Shown here: in pieces, positions 22,035-29,875 of the stretch
How the letters are laid out: each line of letters opens with the position of its first letter
Numbering within the stretch: position 1 is the stretch's first letter
Origin: Phycisphaerae bacterium
GTDB taxonomy: Bacteria; Planctomycetota; Phycisphaerae; UBA1845; PWPN01
NCBI GenBank assembly: GCA_012729395.1
Contig: JAAYDF010000341.1
Location: 1-36,193 of the forward strand
DNA: 36,193 nucleotides
Direction: 5' to 3'
Notes under the pieces: model-generated
What the model saw: only the letters and a program-made list of their open reading frames with translations
What the model was told of the DNA's origin: nothing
Database searches by the model: none
Position numbers and translations under genes: made by a program

Positions 22035-23096
22035 ATGGACTGTGGGATGCAATGGCTTAAGGGTGCGGGCACCGGTCGGCGCGAGGTGCGCATCCTGTTC
22101 ACCAGTGCTGGCCGCAGGATTGAACTCCTCCAAGCGTTCATTCGAGCCGCTCGCAAGTTGAACATCAGGCCGGTCTTGCATGCCGCCGATGTGGAGCCCC
22201 ACATCGCCGCCGCCTGCCTGGCGAATGTCTCGCACCAGGTTCCCCGCGCGGATTCGCCAAGTTACATCAACGCGCTGCTCAAGATCGTGCGCCGAGAGGG
22301 CATCGATCTGCTCATCCCCCTGATCGACAGCGACCTGGTCAAACTCGCCGACGCCCGCGAGCGTTTCGCCAAACTGCGCTGCGGGGCTCTCATCTCCGCG
22401 CCTGATGTGGTACGTACCTGCCGAGACAAGCTGGCGATGTTCGATTTTCTCGTCCAGCATGGCATCGATACGCCCGAGACCTGGAGCCTGGCGGTCTTGA
22501 TGCGTCTCCGTAATCATCATTTTCCGTATTTCGTCAAACCGCAATTCGGCAGCGCCAGTCGCGGCAACTTCGTTCTGGAAAATGAGAAGGCCCTCCGTGC
22601 CTATGCTCCCCATGTACCCGACGCCATTATTCAGGAGTTTGTCGCTGGTGTGGAGCACACTCTCGACGTGTACACGGGCTTCGACGGCCGGCCACGCTGT
22701 GTCGTTCCGCGGCAGCGCATCGAGGTCCGCGGCGGCGAGGTGACCAAGGCCCGCACGGTCCGACACGCGGGCATCATCGACACCGGTGTGCGCGTCGCCG
22801 AAGCCTTGGGTGGTTGCGTGGGGCTGGTCACCATCCAGTTGATTCTGACGCCCGACGGGCGGATTCGGGTGATCGAGGTGAATCCACGTTTCGGTGGCGG
22901 TGTGCCCTTGGCCATTCAGGCGGGTGCGGATTTCCCCAGATGGTTGTTGGCTGAGTGGCTTGGCCGCCCAAGCCGGATCCGCCTCGACCATTTCGAGGAG
23001 GGGCTCCTCATGCTGCGGTATCACCAGTCCTTCTTCATTTCGGGAGTCGGCGGCCGATCGACGGCAGGCCGATCCCCCAAGCGGCCCCGGCGGTGA
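22035..23096 (+). CDS. ATP-grasp family ligase (CarB-like fold)
   Basis: A protein of about 353 residues with an ATP-grasp fold, which joins a carboxylate to an amine or thiol through an acyl-phosphate. The N-terminal pre-ATP-grasp part starts with VRILFTSAGRRIELL and includes IDLLIPLIDSDLVKL. The ATP-binding lysine lies in PYFVKPQFGSASRG. The metal- and phosphate-binding end is RIRVIEVNPRFGGGVPLA (Glu and Asn). CarB-like ATP-grasp enzymes of this length are often found with HAD phosphatases in surface-polysaccharide loci, and this one is 7 bp from a HAD gene. The start is uncertain (22035, 22047, or a GTG nearer VRILF). The C-terminal 15 residues are basic and low complexity. Substrate unknown. 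Confidence 0.82.
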   Translation: MDCGMQWLKGAGTGRREVRILFTSAGRRIELLQAFIRAARKLNIRPVLHAADVEPHIAAACLANVSHQVPRADSPSYINALLKIVRREGIDLLIPLIDSDLVKLADARERFAKLRCGALISAPDVVRTCRDKLAMFDFLVQHGIDTPETWSLAVLMRLRNHHFPYFVKPQFGSASRGNFVLENEKALRAYAPHVPDAIIQEFVAGVEHTLDVYTGFDGRPRCVVPRQRIEVRGGEVTKARTVRHAGIIDTGVRVAEALGGCVGLVTIQLILTPDGRIRVIEVNPRFGGGVPLAIQAGADFPRWLLAEWLGRPSRIRLDHFEEGLLMLRYHQSFFISGVGGRSTAGRSPKRPRR

Positions 23097-23103
23097 TTGC
23101 GTC

Positions 23104-23796
23104 ATGGCTGTTGAACGACTTCGGGGCCTGCGGGCCGTGGTGTTCGACCTTGACGACACCCTATACTCGGAGCGGTCGTTTGCCTTCAGTGGTTTCGAAG
23201 CAGTGGCGGCATGGCTCAGCGCCCGATGGCCTTGCCGGTTTGACCCTGCGGTCCGCATGAAAGAACTTTTTGAGACGGATTCCCGTCCACGCGTTTTCAA
23301 TGAGCTGCTCCGCGAGTTGGGTTGCCCTCACGGCGAGGAGTGGGTTCCGGCCATGGTGGAGTGCTACCGCACGCATCGACCCGGCATCGTATTGCACCCC
23401 GACGCAGAGGCGGCGCTGAGCCGTTGGGGGGGATGTGTGCCGTTGGGTTTGATCAGTGACGGTCCGGAAGCTGTCCAGCGGCGGAAAGTGGAAGCCCTGG
23501 GCTTGGCGACGAGGATCGAACATATCATCCTGACGGATCAGTGGGGGCCGGCGTTCTGGAAGCCACATCCCCGGGCTTTTGGGATAATGCAGGAAAGGCT
23601 GGGTTGTGCGGGCCTTGCCTGCGTTTACATTGGTGATAATCCCGGGAAAGACTTCCTGGCTCCGCGGCGGCTGGGCTGGCAGACGGTGCAGGTATGCCGC
23701 TCAGGGGGGCTGTACGGTCAGGTCCAGGCTCCTGAGGGGGGCGAACCCGCCTGCCGGGTGAGTTCGCTCGACGAGCTTGAGCTAAGCTTCGCCTGA
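23104..23796 (+). CDS. HAD-superfamily hydrolase
   Basis: A 230-residue haloacid dehalogenase-fold phosphatase. All four motifs are visible: nucleophile Asp in VVFDLDDTLYSE (residues ~14), Ser in LGLISDGPEA, Lys in FWKPHPRAFG, and the acidic pair in YIGDNPGKDF. The cap is of the small helical type between motifs I and II. The ATG at 23104 follows the ATP-grasp stop by 7 bp, so the two form an operon and probably work in one pathway, perhaps making or dephosphorylating a sugar-derived precursor. The partner makes a role in glycan or amide-sugar synthesis plausible but unproven. Confidence 0.88.
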   Translation: MAVERLRGLRAVVFDLDDTLYSERSFAFSGFEAVAAWLSARWPCRFDPAVRMKELFETDSRPRVFNELLRELGCPHGEEWVPAMVECYRTHRPGIVLHPDAEAALSRWGGCVPLGLISDGPEAVQRRKVEALGLATRIEHIILTDQWGPAFWKPHPRAFGIMQERLGCAGLACVYIGDNPGKDFLAPRRLGWQTVQVCRSGGLYGQVQAPEGGEPACRVSSLDELELSFA

Positions 23797-24251
23797 TTCA
23801 GGAGTTGTCCCAGATCGGGGCGGCCTTGGGGGCTGGTTCGGGCGTGGCCGGGGAGTTGACGGCAGGCGGCGGTTCGCATAAGAAGAAGTACAATGGTGCT
23901 GCTTGTTGTCGGTTCGGTGGGGCACGAAAGGCGAAATGCGGCAAGTTGTGTTGTCGGGACCAGTTAGAGCGATAGGCAGATTTGATTTTTCCCCGTTTCC
24001 GTGGTGGGACGCTCTCAACTGCGTTCTTGTTGAATGCCGATAACTAGGCGGTCACAGCGTATGTGCCCGCAGAGGTGGTGCCGAGAGTGCCGTGGATTCG
24101 AGGCGCGGCCGGCGTCTCGCCCTCACCTGCGGCGTGACCGAGGCAGCGGCCTGTGAATGGCGCGTCCGGTTGGCTGCTTGTACTTGGCGGCCAGCCCCTT
24201 TACCGTGGATCAAGAGTGAGTCACGTTTCAGCTTCACGCGAGCGAATACCC
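23797..24251. other. Intergenic region before the export locus
   Basis: A 455-bp gap ahead of the polysaccharide export gene, likely containing its promoter. It is less GC-rich around 23880-24050 than its neighbours. I saw no inverted repeat, tandem repeat or convincing promoter. An ORF at 24153 runs in frame into the export gene but its first 33 codons do not look like protein. Confidence 0.5.
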
Positions 24252-25868
24252 ATGCCTACTGTGAACCGCATCTATTGTCGGCGGACCGTGGGGAGGTGCC
24301 TGTCGCTCCTGGTTTGCCTGTCGGCCACGGGTTGCGTTTCGCCTTGGTGGAACGCGTTTCTGTCGCCGCACGAATTGGGCAATTTCCGGGAGAACCGGGT
24401 GAACGAGATCCAGCGGAGCATCAGCTTCCGGGATCGGCCCCTGGGTATTCCGGGGGCGGCGGATCCGACCCCGGACGATCTGGTGGCTGTGGTGGAGGAG
24501 TACCGGTTTGGGCCGGGCGATATGCTTTCGATCCGGCTACTGGATTTCATCGCGATCGGGGCTGAGAGCGAGCTGACGCCGACCGTGGATGAACTCGGCT
24601 ACATCGACATGCCACAGCTGGGTTGGCTGCATGTAGAAGGAATGACGCCCCGGCAGCTTCAGGCGGAGTTGATCCAGCGGGCCCGGGAAGCGGGCATTTA
24701 TCCCCCGGATACTCTGCCGACGGTTCTGGTGACCGCGGTGGGGCGGCAGCAAAGGGTCTACAACATCTCGGGGAGTATCGCGGCCCCGGGGCCTTATCCG
24801 GTTTTTCGGCCGGATTTCCGTCTGCGTGAGGCGATCAACCAGGCGGGCGGCTTGGCCGACATGGTGAAGACGATTTACGTTTTCCGCAATGAGCCGCGAG
24901 AGACTCGGCTCAGCGACGTGTCCATTCCGTCCGCGGATCGCGGGACTCCTGCACCGCGGGACGATTCGGCCCCGCCGGTGACTCCGTGGATGAGCGATTT
25001 GAGTCAGTCGGCGGGATCGGGCCAGCCGGCTGAGGGGCCCAAGGAGGCTGCGGAGCCCGTTCAGCGCGAACCGGGCGCCCCCGCTTTGGCGGTGCCTGCG
25101 GATGAGGTTGAGCGGGATTTGCAGGAAGCCCTGTCTCCGACGGCGGCTCCCTCGGAGTCTCCGGATTCACCGCCAGCGCCGGCGATCCCGACCTACATCT
25201 ATGTGAATGACAATTTCGTGGAAGCTCCTCCCACGGCGACACAGTCGGTACCCGCCACGACTCCGTTGCCTTACTCGCCGACAGTGCCGACGGCGCGGAT
25301 CATGGAGTCGGTAGACTGGGAGGACATCGCGGCAGAAGGGCAGCAGCGAGTGATCCGCGTTCCCGCGGAGAAGCTGCGAAACGGGGATCCGAACTTCAAC
25401 ATCGTGGTGCGGCACCAGGACTGGGTGCAACTGGACGCGGGCGAGGTGGGCGTCTTTTACATGATGGGTCATGTGATGCGCCCGGGCGTGTATTCGCTGA
25501 CGGGTCAGGAGATCACCTTGACTCAGGCGATCGCGGCAGCCGGCGGGCTGGACCAGTTGGCCTGGCCGACGCGTTGCGAGATTCGACGTCGGATTGACGG
25601 CGACCGGGAAGAGATCACGCAATGGGATCTGTCTCGCATTGTGGGGGGGCAAGATCCGGATCTCTTCGTCAAGAAGGAGGACGTGGTCACGGTGGGGACC
25701 CATGCGGTGGCTCCGCTGTTGGCGACCATTCGGAACTCCTTCCGGTTGTCCTACGGGTTTGGTTTTGTGTACGACCGGAATTTCGCGGACATCGACGCGT
25801 ACTACGTTCAACAGAATCCGCGTGATCGTCGTCGGAACGAACGTGCGTTGCGGGGGCTGCTGCCTTGA
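24252..25868 (+). CDS. Wza-like polysaccharide export lipoprotein with SLBB domains
   Basis: A 538-residue outer-membrane polysaccharide exporter. The start at 24252 exposes a signal peptide with a lipobox (CLSATGC). A Poly_export domain follows (about 80-180: FGPGDMLSIRLLDF, DELGYIDMPQLGWLHVEGMT), then a first SLBB domain (VYNISGSIAAPGPYPVF). After a long Pro/Ala/Ser-rich linker (about 215-370) comes a second SLBB (VGVFYMMGHVMRPGVYSLTG, about 400-440). The linker is unusually long for the family. It is followed 33 bp later by the exosortase and then the chain-length kinase, giving export, anchoring and length control in one operon. The substrate polymer is not indicated. Confidence 0.9.
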   Translation: MPTVNRIYCRRTVGRCLSLLVCLSATGCVSPWWNAFLSPHELGNFRENRVNEIQRSISFRDRPLGIPGAADPTPDDLVAVVEEYRFGPGDMLSIRLLDFIAIGAESELTPTVDELGYIDMPQLGWLHVEGMTPRQLQAELIQRAREAGIYPPDTLPTVLVTAVGRQQRVYNISGSIAAPGPYPVFRPDFRLREAINQAGGLADMVKTIYVFRNEPRETRLSDVSIPSADRGTPAPRDDSAPPVTPWMSDLSQSAGSGQPAEGPKEAAEPVQREPGAPALAVPADEVERDLQEALSPTAAPSESPDSPPAPAIPTYIYVNDNFVEAPPTATQSVPATTPLPYSPTVPTARIMESVDWEDIAAEGQQRVIRVPAEKLRNGDPNFNIVVRHQDWVQLDAGEVGVFYMMGHVMRPGVYSLTGQEITLTQAIAAAGGLDQLAWPTRCEIRRRIDGDREEITQWDLSRIVGGQDPDLFVKKEDVVTVGTHAVAPLLATIRNSFRLSYGFGFVYDRNFADIDAYYVQQNPRDRRRNERALRGLLP

Positions 25869-25901
25869 TCAGTCGGGCGGCCGGGATCGCAGGAATCTGG
25901 A

Positions 25902-26879
25902 ATGGCTGACTTGTCGGCACAGAGTGTTCCCGTTCCGCGGCCGGCCCGGCCCGGCGCGCGGGCGTGGTGGACGCCAAGCATGACCATTCAGGCCGGCGTG
26001 CTAGCCGGTCTGGTGGCGATTCTTTACTGGCCGGTGCTCTATCGCCTGGTCTACATCTGGCGGAATAACGGCGATTGGTCGCACGGCTTCCTGATTCCCG
26101 TGTTTGGCCTGTACTACCTCTATCTACAGCGGCATCGGATGCCGCGAGGTTTGCGGGAAAGCGGGCTGTTTCCACGGATCGTCGGGGCGTTGTTGGTTTG
26201 TGCTGGCTTCCTGCTCTACGTGTACTGCATCACGCGCAAGATTGAGTATCCCAAGGGCGCGGCGATGGTGGTGACGATCCTGGGCGTGGTGTTGCTGACT
26301 TGCGGGTGGCTGTGGACTCGGTGGGGCTGGTTTGCGGTCGCCTTTCTGATGTTTGCGTTGCCGTTGCCGCAGCGGTTGTACGTTCAACTGACGAGGCCTT
26401 TGCAGCGGATCGCGGCGGAGGTTTCGAGCGCGGCGTTGACGGTGATGATTCCCGGTCTGGACCTGGAGGTCCGGAACGTGGCGGTGGATTTTTACTATGA
26501 GGATCGATCCGGGCAAATCAACGTGGAGCAGGCGTGCAGCGGGATGAAGTCGCTGATGGCGATTTCATCGCTGGGGGTGGCGATGGCCTTCTTGAGTGCC
26601 CGGCCGCTGTGGCATCGGATGGTGATGATCCTGTCGTGTCTGCCGATCGCTATTCTCTGCAACATGATTCGGGTGACGGCGACGGGTGCTTTTGTTGTTC
26701 TTGGTCGCGATGACCTGGCAAGCGGTACGCCGCACATGCTGCTGGGTCTGGTGACATTTGGGTTGGCGTTGTTGCTGTACCTTGGGGTGGGCTACGTGCT
26801 GAGTCACCTGTTTGAGGAGCATCAGCCGCCGGCCAAGGAAGGGGAGCGGGGGATGGCGGCAGGAGGTATGTCCGAATGA
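25902..26879 (+). CDS. Exosortase (multi-pass transpeptidase)
   Basis: A 325-residue membrane protein with about eight helices, of the exosortase/archaeosortase family, which processes C-terminal PEP-CTERM-like tails on exported proteins. The catalytic triad is in place: Cys212 in NVEQACSGMKSL, Arg257 in LCNMIRVTATG and His278 in GTPHMLLGL. The early WSHGFLIP motif is also typical. There is no fused EpsI-like C-terminal domain. AGGA seven bases before ATG supports the start. The ATGA overlap with the following kinase gene shows translational coupling. Target proteins with sorting tails are not in this window. Assignment to a named subfamily (for example the planctomycete types) would need HMMs. 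Confidence 0.93.
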   Translation: MADLSAQSVPVPRPARPGARAWWTPSMTIQAGVLAGLVAILYWPVLYRLVYIWRNNGDWSHGFLIPVFGLYYLYLQRHRMPRGLRESGLFPRIVGALLVCAGFLLYVYCITRKIEYPKGAAMVVTILGVVLLTCGWLWTRWGWFAVAFLMFALPLPQRLYVQLTRPLQRIAAEVSSAALTVMIPGLDLEVRNVAVDFYYEDRSGQINVEQACSGMKSLMAISSLGVAMAFLSARPLWHRMVMILSCLPIAILCNMIRVTATGAFVVLGRDDLASGTPHMLLGLVTFGLALLLYLGVGYVLSHLFEEHQPPAKEGERGMAAGGMSE

Positions 26880-29110
26880 CCACGGTGCCGGTGACAATGC
26901 AGGATCGCGTGCCGATGCCGGTCCCCATGGGGCCGAGGCCGGGTGCGCCCGCGGGCGGGATGACGGTCAATGATCTGATCCGGGCGATGAAGCAGCGGAT
27001 CTTCCTGATCATCTTCATCTTTCTGCTCATTACCGGGGCATCGGTGGCGTTGACCTACTACCTGCAGGAACATTACCCGTTGTATCCGTCCCAGGCCGCG
27101 GTGTTGGTGGAGTCGCCGCTGCCTCGCCAGCCGATGCAATTCGAGGCACGCATTCTCCAGGCGGAGCTGGTGAACCGGTTCATCGCGGACCAGATGTTCT
27201 TGGTTCTTGACGAGGGCCTGCTGCGCGACGCGTTGAAGGACGCGGACATCCAGAGCACGCGGTGGTATGCCACGGAGGAGGACAAGAACCTTCTGGTCGA
27301 GACATTGAGGAACAAGTTGGAGGTTCGCCAGGCCCAGGGGTCGAGCTTCTTCGTGGTGCGGTTCGCGACCAAGGTGAGGGATGACGCTCCCAAGATCGTC
27401 AACACGGTGATTCGGTATTACCTGAACAAGGTTCAGGCCATGTCGTTGGAGCAGTTTTCGACCGAACTGGGCGGCTACCGGCGTCGGCAGGAGGAAATGC
27501 AGAGAACGATCCAACAGATCCGCGATCAGAAAGAGACGTTCATCAGCTCGCAACTGGGCGTTCCGGGGCTGGCGGCGGGCCTGAACGTGGTGGGCGAGAT
27601 GTGGCGGGCGTTGGCGGTCCAGCAGGCGGAGCTGGAGATCACGCAGCTTCAGCTTCGCGCCCAGTGGGAGAACCTGCGGGGCTTGGCTCCGTCGGAGGTC
27701 ACCCTGAGCCCGCAGATGATGATGATGATTGACCAGGACCCGGTGGTGGCCGGGTTGAAGAACACGCTGTTGGCTCTTCGCCAGCAGCGCATGGTCCTGC
27801 TGCAGCGGGTCGGGCCGAACCACCAGGATATCCAGAGCGTCGATGCGCAATTGGCTTCGCATCAGAAAATGCTGGACGAGGTGATGCAGCAGAAGTTGGA
27901 AGAGGCGAGGCAGTATCAGGTGGCCGCGGCGGAAACCGCCTGGTACAACGCGCTTCAGGCTCAGAACCAGCTTCAGGAGCGGGTGGAGGCGGCCAAGGCC
28001 GAGCAACGCGACGCCGACCGCAAGTTGGCCCAGTACCAAACCATGCAGGAAGAGCAGGCGCAACTCGAGCAGCAGTACAACCAGATCACCGATTACATCA
28101 ACCAGTTGGATATTGTCGTGCGTGATCGGCAGACGGTTCGCGTACGGCAGATCAGTCCGGCGGTTCCGGCACTGCAGCGGAGCTTCCCGCGTTGGGAGTG
28201 GAACATTCCGGCCGGTGTGCTTCTCGGGTTGGTCTTGGGTATTGGTTTAGCGTTGTTGCTGGAGATGATCGATACGTCGATCAAGACCCCGCGGGATGTG
28301 TCACGGCATGTCCACGTGCCGATTCTGGGCACCGTGCCGGATCTCGACGACGAGGAAGTTCCGATCGAGAAGATGGAGCTGGCGACTTGGACGGCACCGC
28401 GTTCGCTGATTGCCGAGGCGTTCCGGACGGTGCGAACCAACCTGCAACTGAGTTCTCCGGCCGAGCGGCAGCGGACCATCCTGGTGACCAGCGCCAAGCC
28501 GGAGGAAGGTAAGACAGCGGTGGCGGTCAACCTGGCCATCGCGATCGCTCAGAGCAACCGGCGGGTTCTGCTGGTGGACGCGAATTTCCACCGGCCGGCG
28601 ATCAAGGGTGTTTTCCCCAAGGCGCGGGTAGAGGGTTTGAGCAACTTGCTCGTCGGGCAGGCGGTGCTCGATGATGTCGTGAGTTCGTCCGATCTGCCGA
28701 ATCTCGACGTGCTCAGCAGCGGGCCGATCCCGCCCAACCCGGCCGAGTTGCTCGCCAGCCCATACCTGTCGAAGATGCTGACGCAAGCGATGGACCGGTA
28801 CGACCAGATCATCTTCGACGGCCCGCCGGCCTTGTTGGTCAGCGACGCTCTGGTCTTGGCGGGATCGCTCGACGGCGTACTTCTTGTCTGCCGCGCGAAG
28901 ATGACCTCGCGTGGCGTGGTCATGCGGGCTCGCGAGCAGTTGGAGCGGGCGAAGATTCGTATCTTCGGGGCGGTTCTCAACGCGGCCCAGATTGCCCGTG
29001 GCGGCTACTTCCGCGAGCAGATCCGCACGTACTACGACTACCAGCCTGCCGAGTCCCTGCTGCAGGCCCAAGGACCGGCGGCACTGCCGGGCAAGGGGAC
29101 GGAGAGCTGA
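26876..29110 (+). CDS. Wzc-like polysaccharide co-polymerase and bacterial tyrosine kinase
   Basis: A 744-residue regulator of exopolysaccharide chain length. The N-terminal Wzz part has helices at about 41-63 (RIFLIIFIFLLITGASVALTYY) and about 441-464, separated by a periplasmic domain with a long Gln/Glu-rich coiled coil (about 190-420). The C-terminal BY-kinase has Walker A SAKPEEGKT (about 541-549), Walker A' VLLVDANFHRP (about 563) and Walker B IIFDGPPALLVSDAL (about 645). The C-terminal tail has a tyrosine cluster (RTYYDY, about 717-722) of the kind that is autophosphorylated. It should control and couple to the polymer export machinery. It is the last gene in this operon. Confidence 0.93.
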   Translation: MTTVPVTMQDRVPMPVPMGPRPGAPAGGMTVNDLIRAMKQRIFLIIFIFLLITGASVALTYYLQEHYPLYPSQAAVLVESPLPRQPMQFEARILQAELVNRFIADQMFLVLDEGLLRDALKDADIQSTRWYATEEDKNLLVETLRNKLEVRQAQGSSFFVVRFATKVRDDAPKIVNTVIRYYLNKVQAMSLEQFSTELGGYRRRQEEMQRTIQQIRDQKETFISSQLGVPGLAAGLNVVGEMWRALAVQQAELEITQLQLRAQWENLRGLAPSEVTLSPQMMMMIDQDPVVAGLKNTLLALRQQRMVLLQRVGPNHQDIQSVDAQLASHQKMLDEVMQQKLEEARQYQVAAAETAWYNALQAQNQLQERVEAAKAEQRDADRKLAQYQTMQEEQAQLEQQYNQITDYINQLDIVVRDRQTVRVRQISPAVPALQRSFPRWEWNIPAGVLLGLVLGIGLALLLEMIDTSIKTPRDVSRHVHVPILGTVPDLDDEEVPIEKMELATWTAPRSLIAEAFRTVRTNLQLSSPAERQRTILVTSAKPEEGKTAVAVNLAIAIAQSNRRVLLVDANFHRPAIKGVFPKARVEGLSNLLVGQAVLDDVVSSSDLPNLDVLSSGPIPPNPAELLASPYLSKMLTQAMDRYDQIIFDGPPALLVSDALVLAGSLDGVLLVCRAKMTSRGVVMRAREQLERAKIRIFGAVLNAAQIARGGYFREQIRTYYDYQPAESLLQAQGPAALPGKGTES

Positions 29111-29542
29111 CGCCGATCTGGCGACTCAGCACCGATGGCCCGCAGGCACATGTGTCTGCCGTCGTGTGCTCAAGTGTGAGCGGTAGACGGGGATGCGTGC
29201 GCCGCATGCCGAATTGCGGGTGCTGATGCGGGCGGTCTGTTTGGGTGACGGCCGTGCTGGCTTCGGGCGGCAATCCGATCATTCAACCTATGTAGACAGC
29301 CAGGACTAGAGCGATTCACGCCCCATCGTAGCGGTCGCCCCCCGACTTCGGCGAGCTCAGCCGAGCCGTGGCGACCGGCGTATTCCTTGCGAGTTCGCGG
29401 GCTACCAGGGGCGGCGGCCGCTACGCCATTTGCGTGAAATGCTCCAGGCAACGAACGGCTGATGAGCGCATCACGGGAGCCCACTGCCCAGTTGCACTCG
29501 GGCGGCCGGCGCACGCACGCATTACGCAGAGTAGCGGGGGGA
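29111..29542. other. Gap after the export operon
   Basis: No gene is visible. The region contains the palindromic element at 29327-29425 and a purine-poor stretch at 29430-29540. It ends at the tRNA gene. A terminator for the export operon might be expected near 29111-29200; I see only GGCACATGTGTCTGCC (29145-29160), a weak imperfect stem. Confidence 0.5.
29327..29425. repeat. TAGCGG-family palindromic element
   Basis: Left end CGTAGCGGTCGCC (29327-29339) and right end GGCGGCCGCTACG (29413-29425) are inverted copies. Between them lie CCCCCGACTTCGGCGAGCTC and GTGGCGACCGGCGT. The first 30 or so bases are nearly identical to 32005-32036. Confidence 0.82.
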
Positions 29543-29615
29543 TGGGCCCGGAGGGATTCGAACCCCCGACCAAGCGATTATGAGTCGCCTGCTCTAACCG
29601 CTGAGCTACGGGCCC
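29543..29615 (-). tRNA. ileX: tRNA-Ile2 (anticodon CAU, lysidine-modified)
   Basis: Read on the minus strand, 73 bases fold into a perfect cloverleaf: acceptor GGGCCCG/CGGGCCC, D-arm GCTC/GAGC, anticodon stem GGCGA/TCGCT with loop CTCATAA, T-arm GGGGG/CCCTC around TTCGAAT. CCA is not encoded. The anticodon is CAU, but the D-arm and anticodon arm (GGTTAGAGCAGGCGACTCAT) match E. coli ileX/ileY tRNA-Ile2 and not tRNA-Met. It should therefore be modified by TilS to lysidine at the wobble base and read AUA. Confidence 0.92.
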
Positions 29616-29840
29616 TTGTCGGACGGGCGGATACCCGCCGATTCGCGGGGGGGCGATGGCAATCCCGGGGTGTTCGAGGAGCCGGTCTCGCCATCCCATT
29701 CGCCTTCCGTCTCGATATTGTGGCGTGATGAGGCGGAAAAAGCCACCGCACCCGACGGAAAAACGGGTCGCGGGCCTGCTCCACCGCTGTGCCGGACATT
29801 GAGCCTGCCGGGCAACCTCCGTGAACCGACTGTCGCGGGC

Positions 29841-29869
29841 GTCGATTGTGCCGATGCGATACAATCGAC
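29841..29869. promoter_or_regulatory. Hairpin over the ribosome-binding zone of the VWA gene
   Basis: GTCGATTGT (29841-29849) and ACAATCGAC (29861-29869) are a perfect 9-bp inverted repeat with an 11-base loop, ending six bases before the ATG at 29876. The hairpin would sit where ribosomes bind. It could equally be a protein operator. No Shine-Dalgarno is visible here. Confidence 0.35.
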
Positions 29870-29875
29870 TGTACG

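Noticed and set aside
23925-23960. Sigma-54 promoter before the export operon
   Set aside because: GGCACGAAAGGCGAAATGC has the right words but the GG-to-GC spacing is not the required ten bases.
29543-29615. tRNA-Met (elongator or initiator) from the CAU anticodon
   Set aside because: D-arm and anticodon arm match bacterial tRNA-Ile2; the initiator features (mismatched first pair, three G-C pairs in the anticodon stem) are lacking.
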